Below, one piece after another: positions 25,545-34,732 of a stretch of 64,000 nucleotides of DNA. The stretch's first letter is position 1; every line of letters begins with the position of its first letter. Both the position numbers and the translations under genes were made by a program. A model generated the notes under the pieces. That model worked only from the letters and a program-made list of their open reading frames with translations, did no database searches and was not told the DNA's origin. Source of the DNA: RGIG1681 sp017467625 (GTDB taxonomy: Bacteria > Bacillota > Clostridia > Christensenellales > UBA1242); assembly GCA_017467625.1 (NCBI GenBank), contig JAFUSN010000004.1, forward strand, positions 124,001 to 188,000. The letters run 5' to 3'.

Positions 25545-26480
25545 ATGAAAAGAAAAGAAGAAAATAAAATACCGGTAATTTTAAATTGCGACACTGGTAT
25601 TGATGATGCTGTCGCTTTAATTTTGGCTGTTAAATCAAATAAACTTGATATAAAGTTAATCACCACAGATGTTGGAAATGTTGCAACAGATAGGGCGGCT
25701 TTAAACACCTTAAACATTTTGGAACTTATTGGTGCGCCAATAATTCCTGTTGTTGCAGGAGAGGGAAAGTGTTTTGAAATTGAGCGTCCAAGAGTTGCTG
25801 TTCATGGAAATGGGGGCCTCGGTGAATTTATTTTTGAGCCACATGACAGAAATGTGATTCAGGCAGATGCAGTTGACAGAATGTATGAGGTTTTAATGTC
25901 ATCAAGTGAACCAGTAACAATTATTTGTGTTTCACCAACAACAAATGTTGCAAAACTAGTGACTAGATATCCAAAGTGCAAAAACAGAATTGCAAGAGTT
26001 GTTTTAATGGCTGGTACAATTGAAGAGGTTAAAAGAAATGAAATGCCTTATCCAGAATTCAACATTGCGTGTGATCCTGAGGCGGGTGTTGCACTTTTTA
26101 AGTCAGGAGTTCCAATTGAAATTGTTCCAATGGAAATGGGGCACACCGCTTATTTGACATGGAGCGAAGTTTTTAAAACAAAAGTTAAAAATTACACTGG
26201 TGCAGTGCTTGAAAATATTTATAGGAGTTATAAAGATAGGCATGTTAAAAATGGAATTGCAACGCATGATGGCTGTGCAATTGCTTATGTAACAAATCCA
26301 GAACTTTTTAAAACTAGCCCAGTTAATGCAAAAATTAAATATTTTGACAGCATAAATTCTGGCGTGCTTGTTATGGATTTTAAAAAGAAACCAAATGCAA
26401 TCACTTGCGTTTCAATGGATATTCCAAAGTTTAAAAAATTGTATTTTAAATGCTTATCAATGTGTAAAAAAGAAAAATGA
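25545..26480 (+). CDS. Nucleoside hydrolase (inosine-uridine preferring type)
   Basis: Hydrolyses ribonucleosides to base and ribose. 311 residues, typical size. The N-terminal calcium site is CDTGIDDAVAL (family DTDxGxDDAxAL). GNVATDRAALNTLNIL and the later EFNIACDPEAG, which carries the conserved N-x-x-x-D-P motif, are present, as is a C-terminal THDGCAIAY that matches the H-D calcium ligand region. TAAGAGGATATT precedes the ATG. Its last four bases overlap the start of an ABC exporter (ATGA), a tight coupling that links the two functionally (inference). Confidence 0.93.
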   Translation: MKRKEENKIPVILNCDTGIDDAVALILAVKSNKLDIKLITTDVGNVATDRAALNTLNILELIGAPIIPVVAGEGKCFEIERPRVAVHGNGGLGEFIFEPHDRNVIQADAVDRMYEVLMSSSEPVTIICVSPTTNVAKLVTRYPKCKNRIARVVLMAGTIEEVKRNEMPYPEFNIACDPEAGVALFKSGVPIEIVPMEMGHTAYLTWSEVFKTKVKNYTGAVLENIYRSYKDRHVKNGIATHDGCAIAYVTNPELFKTSPVNAKIKYFDSINSGVLVMDFKKKPNAITCVSMDIPKFKKLYFKCLSMCKKEK

Positions 26481-28144
26481 CAAAGAAAAAATCTGAATAT
26501 GGCATAATCAAAAGTTTTGGACTTTTGTGGAAATTTATGGGAATTCGTGAAAGGATAGAGTTTATTTCTCTATTCTTTTTTGCCATGATTTCCGCACTTG
26601 CAAATGTATATAATGCCCTTATGCCTTCAATTATGATTGCAAAATTTACCGGTGGTGATGTTTGGTTTATTAAGGGCGCAAGTTTAGCTGATATGAACAT
26701 TTGGGTTTTTATGTTGTTGTTTTGTGGATCAATGGGAATATTTTGGGCGTATTATCTTTTTAATTATCGTTTAATTGATGTGTTTGCAAGAAAGATGATG
26801 GCAAAAACCAATGAAAAAGCACAAGAAATTATTTTGCTTGAACGAAAAAATTTAGATTTTGGAATGACTATTGGTGAAGCAAACTATATTTTGAAAAATG
26901 CTGTTGACAACATTTATGCAATGTTTGAGCCGGTTTGTTGGCGATTTGCAATAAACATAATGAGCATGATTTTCATGATAATTCAGTTGTTTGTTTTAAA
27001 CACAACAATTGGATTTGTTGCGCTTGGACTTATTGTTTTAATTTTAACTCTTGTTATGTTGAGAACAAAAATTGAGGAACCGATTATTCGTGGAATTGAA
27101 AAAACCAATGCAAAAATTGGAAACCACTTTTTAATGTCGCTCACAAATCTTCCAATGATAACAATTTTTGAATCAAAGAAAAAAGAACTTGAAGAACTCA
27201 AAAAACTCAACACATCGTTTTATAAATCGCACAAGAAAAAAGCGAACATAATTTTTTGGTATTGGACGCTTGTTTCATTTGTTGAATACATTGGACTTGC
27301 GGTTTTGCTTGCAACTTATGTAACAATTATTGGAGAGGGTGTTCAAGCCACAAACATAACCACAATTATAAATGAAATGCTTGCCGTGTTTGGTTATGTT
27401 GAAGTTTGGGGGTATTTGCTTGGAGATCTTCAGGCGGCCTCAATTAAGTTTGGAAATTTGCGTAAACTTTATCCAGATGATTCACAAGCCTTAAAAGAGA
27501 AACGTAAATTTAATGAAGCCGTTGCAAATTCCAAAATTTATAGTTTGAAAGTTGAAGATATTGAAGTGAAACTTGGAAACTTCAAAAAAACTTATAATGT
27601 TGAATTTGATGCAGGAAAAATTTATGTCATAAGCGGGCAAAGTGGACAGGGAAAAACAACTTTAATCAATGCAATGTGTGGGTTGCGTGAAATGACTTCT
27701 GGACATATTGTGGTGAATAATAATCATAAGATCAAAAACCTTTATGATTATAAATATAAAATATCATATTTATTTCAAGATTCAGTTTTGTTTGATAGGA
27801 GCATTGAAGCAAATATTGCCTATCCAGAAGATGAACTTAATGAAGAAGCCCAACAGTTAATTAAGCGTTTTGATTTAACAAAGGTGATAACCAGACAAGA
27901 AGAAAAGGGATCAATTGCTGCAACGCTTTCTGGGGGAGAAAAAAAGAGAATTGATATTGCAAGAACATGTAGCAAAGATAAAGACATTTATTTCTTAGAT
28001 GAGCCAACCAATGATTTAGATGCAAAAAATGTTTCACGAGTTCTTGAAACAATTAAAGAACTTGCTGAAAAAAACAAAATTGTTATTGTTGTTTCTCATG
28101 ATGAGAGATGTATTCAAATTGCTGATGAAATCGTAAATTTATAA
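26477..28144 (+). CDS. ABC exporter (membrane domain plus ATPase)
   Basis: 555 residues. The membrane domain covers about 1-320 with five or six helices, and the ATPase domain about 345-555. Walker A is GQSGQGKTT, the signature LSGGEKKRIDIAR, Walker B IYFLDEPTNDLD and the H-loop VVSHDE, all intact. It starts inside the end of the nucleoside hydrolase gene (ATGA overlap). Likely a homodimer, or a partner for another half-transporter; the ATPase-less protein at 21640 is one candidate. Substrate unknown. The short DUF-like linker (KLYPDDSQALKEK) before the ATPase domain is unremarkable. Confidence 0.88.
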   Translation: MTKKKSEYGIIKSFGLLWKFMGIRERIEFISLFFFAMISALANVYNALMPSIMIAKFTGGDVWFIKGASLADMNIWVFMLLFCGSMGIFWAYYLFNYRLIDVFARKMMAKTNEKAQEIILLERKNLDFGMTIGEANYILKNAVDNIYAMFEPVCWRFAINIMSMIFMIIQLFVLNTTIGFVALGLIVLILTLVMLRTKIEEPIIRGIEKTNAKIGNHFLMSLTNLPMITIFESKKKELEELKKLNTSFYKSHKKKANIIFWYWTLVSFVEYIGLAVLLATYVTIIGEGVQATNITTIINEMLAVFGYVEVWGYLLGDLQAASIKFGNLRKLYPDDSQALKEKRKFNEAVANSKIYSLKVEDIEVKLGNFKKTYNVEFDAGKIYVISGQSGQGKTTLINAMCGLREMTSGHIVVNNNHKIKNLYDYKYKISYLFQDSVLFDRSIEANIAYPEDELNEEAQQLIKRFDLTKVITRQEEKGSIAATLSGGEKKRIDIARTCSKDKDIYFLDEPTNDLDAKNVSRVLETIKELAEKNKIVIVVSHDERCIQIADEIVNL

Positions 28145-28175
28145 AAGGAGTGATGGCTCCTTTTATTTTTTTTTT
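28143..28175 (+). terminator. Terminator of nucleoside hydrolase/ABC operon
   Basis: AAAAGGAG and CTCCTTTT arms, loop of six, then a long T run. Confidence 0.85.
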
Positions 28176-28244
28176 AATTTGGTGGCACGGGTTTAACCAT
28201 TTTGCCTAAATTGTGTGTTATGATGGTTTTAGCAGGGGGCAAAA

Positions 28245-29762
28245 ATGGCAAATATAATTAATCTCACTGAAAAGGGGAACAGACTTGACATAACCGACAC
28301 CTACACACCAATTGTGTGTGGAAATTCAAACTATTCTATTCATTTTTCTTTTAGTGAAATGTGGCAAAGTGTGGTTCATAAAACCGCAATTTTTATTGTT
28401 GAAGGCAAAAAATATGCCGTTGATTTCACAGGAACCGATGTAAAAGTTCCAGCGCTTCCAAATGCGCCATTTGTTTTTGTGGCACTTATTTCTGCAGATG
28501 AGGGAGATGAAATCATTTCAACAACAGCCGTTAGGCTTAGACTGGAAAAAACACCCATTTTAGATGACATGGGTGATTTTAGCCCAGTAAAAAACTATAT
28601 AAGTCAAATTAACACGCTTCTTAATAAAATTGAAACGGGTGATTTTGTGGTTAATCAAGCAGAAAATGCCATCCATGCAGAAAGTGCAACAATTGCAACT
28701 TCTGCCACCTCTGCTGAAAGCGCGTCTTATGCAGAAACAGCCGGCAGCGCATCAACAGCCGAAAGTGCTGATTATGCAACGAGTTCCGGACACTCTGAAA
28801 CTGCTGGCTCTGCAACAAGCGCTAACACAGCAACTACTGCAACCACTGCAGACAATGCAACGCATGCAACCACTGCAGACAACGCAACGCATGCAACTAG
28901 TGCAGACACGGCCACAACTGCAACAAATGCAACTAGTGCAGACAATGCAACACATGCAACCAGTGCAGATACAGCCACAACCGCAGCAAATGCAACGCAT
29001 GCAACTAGTGCAGATTCTGCAACCACTGCGGAAACATCTGCAAATGCAACATATGCAACAAGTGCTGGAACGGCCTCAGTTGCAATAGCTGCACAAAATG
29101 TTTCAAATGTAAATTTGCTTATTAATGGCGATTTTAAAATAAACCAAAGAGGGAAAACCACATATTCAACAGCAAACAAATATACTGTGGACAGGTGGAA
29201 GCTTGTTAGTGGTTCATTGTCAGTTGTTTCAAATGGAATAAACTTAAATGGAACAATAACTCAAACATTAGAAAAAGTTCCACAGGGAAATGTTGCTGTA
29301 AGCTCAAATGCTGGGACTGTTTCTTATTCAAACGGTGTAGTAACGCTCACAGCTTCAAACAAAGTTATAACATGGGTAAAGCTTGAAATTGGAAGCGCAA
29401 AAACACCATTTTCACCTAAAACATATGCGGAAGAACTAAGTGATTGCCAACGTTATTACAACAAGCTGAATGTTGCTTATTTGAATGGTTTCAACTCAGG
29501 GAATGATATTCGTTCTGTTCGTGCATTTCTTCCACTTCCGGTTGAAATGAAGTCAGGTGTTTCGCTCATTAAAGAAAACACAAGGTGTTGGATTCATGGC
29601 TCATCTGGATATTTTGGTGAAGCCACAAATATTGAATTATTTGGCAGATATTCAAATGGACTTGCTTTAACAATTACGTTAAGTTCAAGTGTTAGCCCAG
29701 CAGCAGATGTAACCTTTATTTGTGAAATAACAAACAATATTGAATTTGAATCTGAAATATAA
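28245..29762 (+). CDS. Phage tail-fibre-like protein with Ala/Thr/Ser repeats
   Basis: 505 residues. An N-terminal domain of about 130 residues (beta-rich, resembling phage baseplate or tail-attachment modules) is followed by a low-complexity stretch at about 140-285 built from A-x-x steps such as SADTATTAT and NATHATSAD. The C-terminal part begins NLLINGDFKINQRGK and later has KLEIGSAKTPF and ELSDCQRYY, a set well known from tail-fibre and carbohydrate-binding tip proteins of Gram-positive phages. GGGGG before the ATG gives a good ribosome-binding site. No capsid, portal, holin or integrase gene is nearby, so it is an isolated gene, perhaps a domesticated adhesin (inference). Confidence 0.8.
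   Translation: MANIINLTEKGNRLDITDTYTPIVCGNSNYSIHFSFSEMWQSVVHKTAIFIVEGKKYAVDFTGTDVKVPALPNAPFVFVALISADEGDEIISTTAVRLRLEKTPILDDMGDFSPVKNYISQINTLLNKIETGDFVVNQAENAIHAESATIATSATSAESASYAETAGSASTAESADYATSSGHSETAGSATSANTATTATTADNATHATTADNATHATSADTATTATNATSADNATHATSADTATTAANATHATSADSATTAETSANATYATSAGTASVAIAAQNVSNVNLLINGDFKINQRGKTTYSTANKYTVDRWKLVSGSLSVVSNGINLNGTITQTLEKVPQGNVAVSSNAGTVSYSNGVVTLTASNKVITWVKLEIGSAKTPFSPKTYAEELSDCQRYYNKLNVAYLNGFNSGNDIRSVRAFLPLPVEMKSGVSLIKENTRCWIHGSSGYFGEATNIELFGRYSNGLALTITLSSSVSPAADVTFICEITNNIEFESEI
28848..29065 (+). repeat. Imperfect 9/27-bp tandem repeats inside the tail-fibre-like gene
   Basis: Units starting GCAGACAATGCAACGCATGC recur at 27, 36 or 45 bp, all multiples of nine, so copy changes keep the frame. 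They encode the ADNATHAT/ADTATTAT pattern. Confidence 0.85.
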
Positions 29763-29788
29763 AAAGACGCAATTTAGCGTCTTTTTAT
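29761..29788. terminator. Bidirectional terminator between tail-fibre-like gene and glycosyltransferase
   Basis: AAAAAGACGC and GCGTCTTTTT, perfect 10-bp stem with a six-base loop that contains the stop codon of the minus-strand gene. Confidence 0.88.
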
Positions 29789-30826
29789 TTTGTGATAAAT
29801 TTTTAATAAAAATTTTTTAAGTTTTCCGTTGCCAGCAGTCAAAAATTTAAATTTAGTTAAAATAATTTTATCTAAATGGGAAATGTGGTATAACTTTTTG
29901 CGCTGCTTAATTTCTTTTTTCGTAAACTGTTTCAGTTGTTTGCATTCTTCAAAAAAGGCATAGCATTTTTCCCCATAAAATTTAATTTTTTCAATATCGT
30001 TTTTTGAAACTTTTTTTGACTGAATAAATTTTTTGTAGTAATAACCAAAGCGTTCAAATAAAAGTTCTTCAGTAACACACAACAGTTCCGGGTTTAGTTC
30101 AAGTGATTTATAAAGTTCAATTCTTTCAAAAATAGCATCAAGGTCATCAAAGTGTTTTGCAACAGACGAACTCGTCATAATGCTTCCTGAGCGAATTCGG
30201 TAAAAATATTTACAAGCACTTGTTGTTGCAACTTTATTGCACTTCAAATAAATTTTGTGGGCAACAAATTGATCTTCATTAATTTTTCCAACAGGGTAGG
30301 TTATTCCATTAAAAAGTTCTTTTTTATAAAGCTTACACATCGCAACAACAAAGGGCATTGTGTTTCCAGGTTTAAGCATAAAAAGTGTTTCGGTTGAAGT
30401 CAAAATATTGTCACCAACATCAAAATTATAATCTGGCTCACCTGAATCATGTTTTTGACAAATTCCACAAATTGAAACATCTGCTTTTGCTTGTTTTAAT
30501 GAGTTGTAAAGTGTTTCAAAATAATTGAGATCTAAATAGTCATCGCTATCAACAAATGAAAGATATGCTCCCGTTGAAATTTCAATTCCAACATTTCGAG
30601 CTGAGGATAGGCCTCCATTAGTTTTGTGAATAACAACAATGCGTGAATCTTGTTTTGCAAAATCGTCACACATTTTTCCTGAATTATCAAGGCTTCCGTC
30701 ATCAACTAAAATAATTTCCAAGTTTTTATATGTTTGATTAAGAACACTGTGTATACATTCATTTAAGTATTTTTCAACATTAAAAACAGGGATTATAACT
30801 GAAATTTTTTCCATAATTTTTTCCAA
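29774..30826 (-). CDS. Family 2 glycosyltransferase
   Basis: 350 residues. A GT-A domain begins KISVIIPVFNVEKYLNECI, with the nucleotide-binding VDDGS, then GLSSARNVGI and the DxD motif FVDSDDY. The remaining 120 residues are the variable, helical C-terminal part common in capsule and exopolysaccharide transferases. Start ambiguous: ATGGAAAAAATT is repeated in tandem, giving two in-frame ATG codons four codons apart; a weak GGAAAA precedes each. It lies 14 bases after the metallo-hydrolase gene, so the three minus-strand genes to 32554 look like one operon. Confidence 0.9.
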   Translation of the reverse strand: MEKIMEKISVIIPVFNVEKYLNECIHSVLNQTYKNLEIILVDDGSLDNSGKMCDDFAKQDSRIVVIHKTNGGLSSARNVGIEISTGAYLSFVDSDDYLDLNYFETLYNSLKQAKADVSICGICQKHDSGEPDYNFDVGDNILTSTETLFMLKPGNTMPFVVAMCKLYKKELFNGITYPVGKINEDQFVAHKIYLKCNKVATTSACKYFYRIRSGSIMTSSSVAKHFDDLDAIFERIELYKSLELNPELLCVTEELLFERFGYYYKKFIQSKKVSKNDIEKIKFYGEKCYAFFEECKQLKQFTKKEIKQRKKLYHISHLDKIILTKFKFLTAGNGKLKKFLLKIYHKIKRR

Positions 30827-30840
30827 TAAAATATTTTAAA

Positions 30841-32043
30841 CTAAGCTATGGCATTTTCGGGTAGGGTTCGGTTTTGTTTAAACCAATCTGTTTCCTTTAA
30901 AATGGTTGTATTATTTGAACATGAAACCGTAGAATTGTTTGTTCCAGAAGAATGAACAACAATATTTCCATTAAACGAGGTAAATGTTCCTGCGTTATAG
31001 TCAATGCAAAGCGTTGTTACAAAAATTTGTTTTGTGTAAATTGAAACCCTGTCAACAAATTCTTGAGTTGGAAACTGATTTTCATTCTTTTTAGTATATT
31101 CGCTTGATCCTGCACAGCAACAAACACAAACAATTTTTGGTTGAATAACGTTTAAAAGTGCTTCACTTGAAGATGTTTTTGAACCATGGTGTCCAGCCTT
31201 ATAAAGTTCAACAGGTCCAAGCGAGTTTTCTTCAACAAGTGACTGTTCGCCATCCTTTTCAAGGTCACCAGTAAACAGGTATTTTTTTGTTCCTTGAACA
31301 ATTTGAAAACAAACAGAGAAATTGTTTTCGGTTGATGTTTCATCTTTGTTTGATTCCTCATAGAACTTTTGATATAAAAACTCTAAAGAAATTCCATTTT
31401 CAAGCGAGTAAGTTCTTTGCGACGCAACTCCATTAACAATTTCGTTATTCCAACAGTTTAGAGCAGTGAAAACATTTGTTCCAGTTGATTTAACTTCCGT
31501 TAATTCACGATCAAAATTTTTAAACATTGCGTTGGCTGTTGTTTTGTGTGTTTGAGCAAATGTTACAACCGTTTCAATTGACCTTCCGTCTTTTGAGTAA
31601 TAATCAAAAAGACTTTCGGTGTTTGCAGGCGTTACAAACCCAGCATAGTGATCTTCATGGGCATGGGTGATAATGATATACTCTAAAACATTATCAGTGC
31701 AGTATGTATCAATGTAAGATTCTATTGTGTTTATGCTGCTTGCTTTTGATCCCGCATCAACCAAAATTTCAGTATTTCCAGTTTTAATCAAAACACAGTC
31801 TCCGGTATACTTATTTCCAAGTTCAATAAAATGAATTGAAAGATCTTCGCTTTTAATTTCATCAACATCAATTCCGTCGGCAACAGCAGGTGTTGACGAA
31901 CCATTGATTTTTGATGGTATTGAATATGACCCTGGAAGTGTTGAATAAACAAAAAATACAAAACCAGCAACAAGGCCTAAAATCAAACACAAAATAGAGG
32001 TAAAAATATTTTTAGCTTTTGAAAATTGTTGTCTAGCCATCAT
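30841..32043 (-). CDS. Membrane-anchored metallo-beta-lactamase-fold hydrolase (ComEC-like domain)
   Basis: 400 residues: one N-terminal anchor helix (about 12-32), then an exposed metallo-hydrolase domain starting DLSIHFIELG. Metal ligands: THAHEDHYAG, the later LFTGDLEKDGE and AGHHGSKTS. This order matches the ComEC/Rec2 C-terminal hydrolase domain. No competence-channel helices are present, so it is a stand-alone extracytoplasmic hydrolase, possibly on nucleic acid or phosphodiesters (inference). Its start (ATG at 32040 or 32043) follows GGAGGAAG and overlaps the end of the preceding gene, so translation is coupled. The Cys-rich VCVCCCAG is unusual. Confidence 0.85.
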   Translation of the reverse strand: MMARQQFSKAKNIFTSILCLILGLVAGFVFFVYSTLPGSYSIPSKINGSSTPAVADGIDVDEIKSEDLSIHFIELGNKYTGDCVLIKTGNTEILVDAGSKASSINTIESYIDTYCTDNVLEYIIITHAHEDHYAGFVTPANTESLFDYYSKDGRSIETVVTFAQTHKTTANAMFKNFDRELTEVKSTGTNVFTALNCWNNEIVNGVASQRTYSLENGISLEFLYQKFYEESNKDETSTENNFSVCFQIVQGTKKYLFTGDLEKDGEQSLVEENSLGPVELYKAGHHGSKTSSSEALLNVIQPKIVCVCCCAGSSEYTKKNENQFPTQEFVDRVSIYTKQIFVTTLCIDYNAGTFTSFNGNIVVHSSGTNNSTVSCSNNTTILKETDWFKQNRTLPENAIA

Positions 32044-32554
32044 CTTCCTCCTTTAAAACAATAATGTTTCTAATTAGTTTCACATTTCTATATTTTAAAT
32101 TTGGGCAGCTATAAACGGCGTAGTAAATTCCCGGTGTGTTTTCATCAACACCAGAAACCAAAGTTTCATCTTTTGTTAAATCATCTCTAAAATAATAGGT
32201 TACTGTGCACTCACTTGAAATATCTTTTCCAAACGCAATGCATCTAACTCCTGGTTCAACATATTCTGTAAGCATACCGTCTTCTTCATCAAACCCAATT
32301 GTAACATCAATGGTGCCAGTTGATGACGCAATCATTTCATATGTGTCATTTTTCAAAAAGAATTTTGCACCAAAGTAACCACCAACCAAACCAATCACTA
32401 GCGCCAAAGCAATTAGAATAATGCTAACACCCATTTTGGTTGAAAGTTTTTTAACGGCTTTTTTTGAGTGCTTTTTATTAGATGAATCAAAAATATTACT
32501 AAAATCTAATGATTGTTTAGACTGTTTCGTCGCTTTCATGTTGTCATAACTCAT
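32033..32554 (-). CDS. Single-pass membrane protein of unknown function, coupled to the metallo-hydrolase
   Basis: 173 residues: a basic, Ser/Lys-rich cytoplasmic N-terminus (about 1-40), one helix (about 42-66) with GLVGGYFGAKFF, and an exposed beta-rich domain of about 100 residues, Ig- or cadherin-like in composition. It contains conserved-looking tyrosines and two cysteines in the domain. GAGGAAAATTTT precedes the ATG. The 3' end overlaps the start of the metallo-hydrolase, suggesting the two proteins work together at the membrane. No named family. Confidence 0.6.
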   Translation of the reverse strand: MSYDNMKATKQSKQSLDFSNIFDSSNKKHSKKAVKKLSTKMGVSIILIALALVIGLVGGYFGAKFFLKNDTYEMIASSTGTIDVTIGFDEEDGMLTEYVEPGVRCIAFGKDISSECTVTYYFRDDLTKDETLVSGVDENTPGIYYAVYSCPNLKYRNVKLIRNIIVLKEEDDG

Positions 32555-32644
32555 AAAATTTTCCTCACAGTTTAATAATAAAACAAATTATAAAAAAATC
32601 AAAATGTAATTTTCGGTTTTTAAAATTTTGATAAGAAGGTTTTA

Positions 32645-32674
32645 TTGACTTAAGCTTGTTGTCTATGTTATTAT
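32645..32674 (+). promoter_or_regulatory. Probable promoter of the glycosyltransferase/ABC-2 operon
   Basis: TTGACT with TATTAT 18 bp downstream, 16 bases before the ATG at 32691. Confidence 0.5.
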
Positions 32675-32690
32675 AATTAAGGTAATTAAA

Positions 32691-33926
32691 ATGGAAAAAG
32701 TATCACTAATTATATGTGTTTATAATACTGAACTTTCGTTTTTTGAAGAATGCTTAAATTCAATTCAAAACTCTTCGCTGAAAAATTATGAAATTATTGT
32801 TATTGATGATGGCTCAAGCGTTGATTACAGCAAACTTCAAAAAAAGTTTTTGCGTGCAAAATTTATTAAAACTGAAAATCACGGAACACTTTCAGCTAGA
32901 CTTGAGGGAATAAAAAACGCCACAGGTGACTGGATTTATTTTATTGATTCTGATGACACATTTTCTTTTGACTATGTTGAGGCAATGCTTCTTCGTGCTC
33001 AGCAAACCGGTGCTGATCTCGTTCTTAATGATTGGGCTTTTCACACTGACAACTCTAAATATTTTTGCTATAAAGATTCAACCATTGCAACAAACTTCAT
33101 GTTAGAAAACGAAAAAATTCTATTAAAGTTTTTTGAAACTCAAGGCAGGGAACATGCATACTTTGCACTTTGGAATAAGTTATTCAAAAAAGAACTTGCA
33201 TTAAAAATGGTCAATGAAATTGAAAACTTGAACATTTCAAGACTGGTTTTTGCAGAAGATATGTTAATGACATATTTCTTATTTAAAAATGCAACAAAAC
33301 TCACCAATGTTCATGCTGGTTATTATTTTTATAGAATGAGAAACGGCAGTGAATGCAGTGAAGATAATTCTGAAAAACTAAAAGGGCATATTGAGCAAAG
33401 GGTTTTTGTATTCAACTTAATTGAAGATGACTTAAAAAAACAGAATAAGTTTGAAGATGTTGAAAGGAATTTTAAAGCGTGGAAGGTTTTAGATTACACT
33501 TCAAATTTACAAAAAATCAAACATAACAAATTTACAGAATTAGAAAATATTCTTGCAACCTATCAATTTCAAGATCAAAAGATAAAAAAGGCAAAAGAAA
33601 ATTTTTATTATGGAGACAACAATCTTCTTCCAAAAAATTTAGATCAAATTGATGCAGAACTAAAAAAAGTTTTCTTTGCAAATAAACATATGGTCGTTTA
33701 TGCAAAGAAAAACACATATGCATTTAAACAACTGGTAATGTTTAAAAAGCTATTTAAACGCAACATTGATTTAACAAATAGCAAAAAAATTGCAGATGTG
33801 AAAATAATCAATGAAAAGTATAGTTTAAGATCAAAACTTATGCATATCCCATTTTTTTATAAGCTTGGAATGATTTTGATTCCAAAGGGGAGCAAGCTAA
33901 GAAAAAAAATAAAATCAAAGGTGTAG
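32691..33926 (+). CDS. Family 2 glycosyltransferase of a surface polysaccharide operon
   Basis: 411 residues. The GT-A core starts KVSLIICVYNTE, with VIDDGSS near residue 40 and FIDSDDT near 85 (DxD). A central segment with FAEDMLMTYFLF matches the E-D catalytic region of capsule transferases. The long helical C-terminus (from about 240) is of unknown function and very basic at the end. First gene of a run with ABC-2 permease (2-base gap), its ATPase and a PRPP-synthetase-like gene, so it probably adds sugars to the polymer exported by the transporter. AAGGTAATT precedes the ATG. Confidence 0.9.
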   Translation: MEKVSLIICVYNTELSFFEECLNSIQNSSLKNYEIIVIDDGSSVDYSKLQKKFLRAKFIKTENHGTLSARLEGIKNATGDWIYFIDSDDTFSFDYVEAMLLRAQQTGADLVLNDWAFHTDNSKYFCYKDSTIATNFMLENEKILLKFFETQGREHAYFALWNKLFKKELALKMVNEIENLNISRLVFAEDMLMTYFLFKNATKLTNVHAGYYFYRMRNGSECSEDNSEKLKGHIEQRVFVFNLIEDDLKKQNKFEDVERNFKAWKVLDYTSNLQKIKHNKFTELENILATYQFQDQKIKKAKENFYYGDNNLLPKNLDQIDAELKKVFFANKHMVVYAKKNTYAFKQLVMFKKLFKRNIDLTNSKKIADVKIINEKYSLRSKLMHIPFFYKLGMILIPKGSKLRKKIKSKV

Positions 33927-33928
33927 AG

Positions 33929-34723
33929 ATGAATTTTAGAGAAAAATTTGCAATACAAAAAAACATAACCTATGAACTCGTTAGAAAAAGCATTAAAACT
34001 CAATACAGAAATTCAGTTCTCGGTATGCTTTGGACAGTGTTAAATCCGCTTTTAAATATGCTTGTGATGTGGCTTGTGTTTTCAAGATTTTTCGGTGACG
34101 GCGATGAACTTTACCCAATTTATCTTTTAACGGGAAACATTTTGTTTGCATGTTTAAGGTCGGCAACAGAAGGGTCGCTTGGCTCAATTGTAAACAACCG
34201 TGATTTAATTACGAGAATTAGGGTTGAAAGTCATATGTTTCCATTATCATCAACCATTGCTTCATTAGTAACTTTTGGATTTTCAATGATTGCACTTCTT
34301 TTAATTATGGCAGGAATGCAAATTTTTGGTGGATACCAAATTTTTAAAGTTGAAATTTTGCTTGTTCTTTTAATGATTCCAGCCTTTGTACTTTTTGAAC
34401 TTGGAATTGGATTGTTTTTATCAGCGCTTTATGTGTATGCACGAGATGTGAAATATTTATATAGCGTGTTTTTAACCTTATGGACCTATGCAACTCCAGT
34501 GTTTTATAAAGTTGAAAGGCTTTCAGGTTCAACATTTGGAAATTTAATTAAGTTTAATCCAATGTTCCACTTCTTAAATTTTTTCAGAAGTGCAACATAC
34601 CTTGGATTTGATGGAATGTTTTGGAAACAAATGTTAATCATGTATGGCTGTGCACTTGCAAGCATGCTTATTGGGACTGTTGTGTTTAAACTATTAAAGA
34701 AAAATTTTGTAATGAACATTTAA
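33929..34723 (+). CDS. ABC-2 type polysaccharide export permease (TagG/Wzm family)
   Basis: 264 residues with six membrane helices. The N-terminus contains the family-typical YRNSVLGMLWTVLNPLLNMLV motif (from about 27), then GDGDELYPIYLLTGNILF and RDVKYLYSVFLTLWTYATPVFY. It forms the channel for undecaprenyl-linked polysaccharide or teichoic acid, with the next gene as ATPase. Ribosome-binding site GTGTAGAGATG is embedded in the end of the preceding gene. Gene order of transferase, permease, ATPase is typical of ABC-dependent export. Confidence 0.94.
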   Translation: MNFREKFAIQKNITYELVRKSIKTQYRNSVLGMLWTVLNPLLNMLVMWLVFSRFFGDGDELYPIYLLTGNILFACLRSATEGSLGSIVNNRDLITRIRVESHMFPLSSTIASLVTFGFSMIALLLIMAGMQIFGGYQIFKVEILLVLLMIPAFVLFELGIGLFLSALYVYARDVKYLYSVFLTLWTYATPVFYKVERLSGSTFGNLIKFNPMFHFLNFFRSATYLGFDGMFWKQMLIMYGCALASMLIGTVVFKLLKKNFVMNI

Positions 34724-34732
34724 GGAAAGTAT

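Noticed and set aside
28030..28045. TGTTTCACG half site as another parS
   Set aside because: Only the left half matches, and it lies inside the ABC exporter coding sequence.
28752..29000. Cys-rich antisense ORF of 82 codons
   Set aside because: It is only the reverse of the GCA/ACA-rich repeats in the tail-fibre-like gene; no ribosome-binding site.
28245..29762. Part of a prophage
   Set aside because: No integrase, portal, capsid, holin or lysin gene is seen within the window; neighbours are housekeeping and polysaccharide genes.
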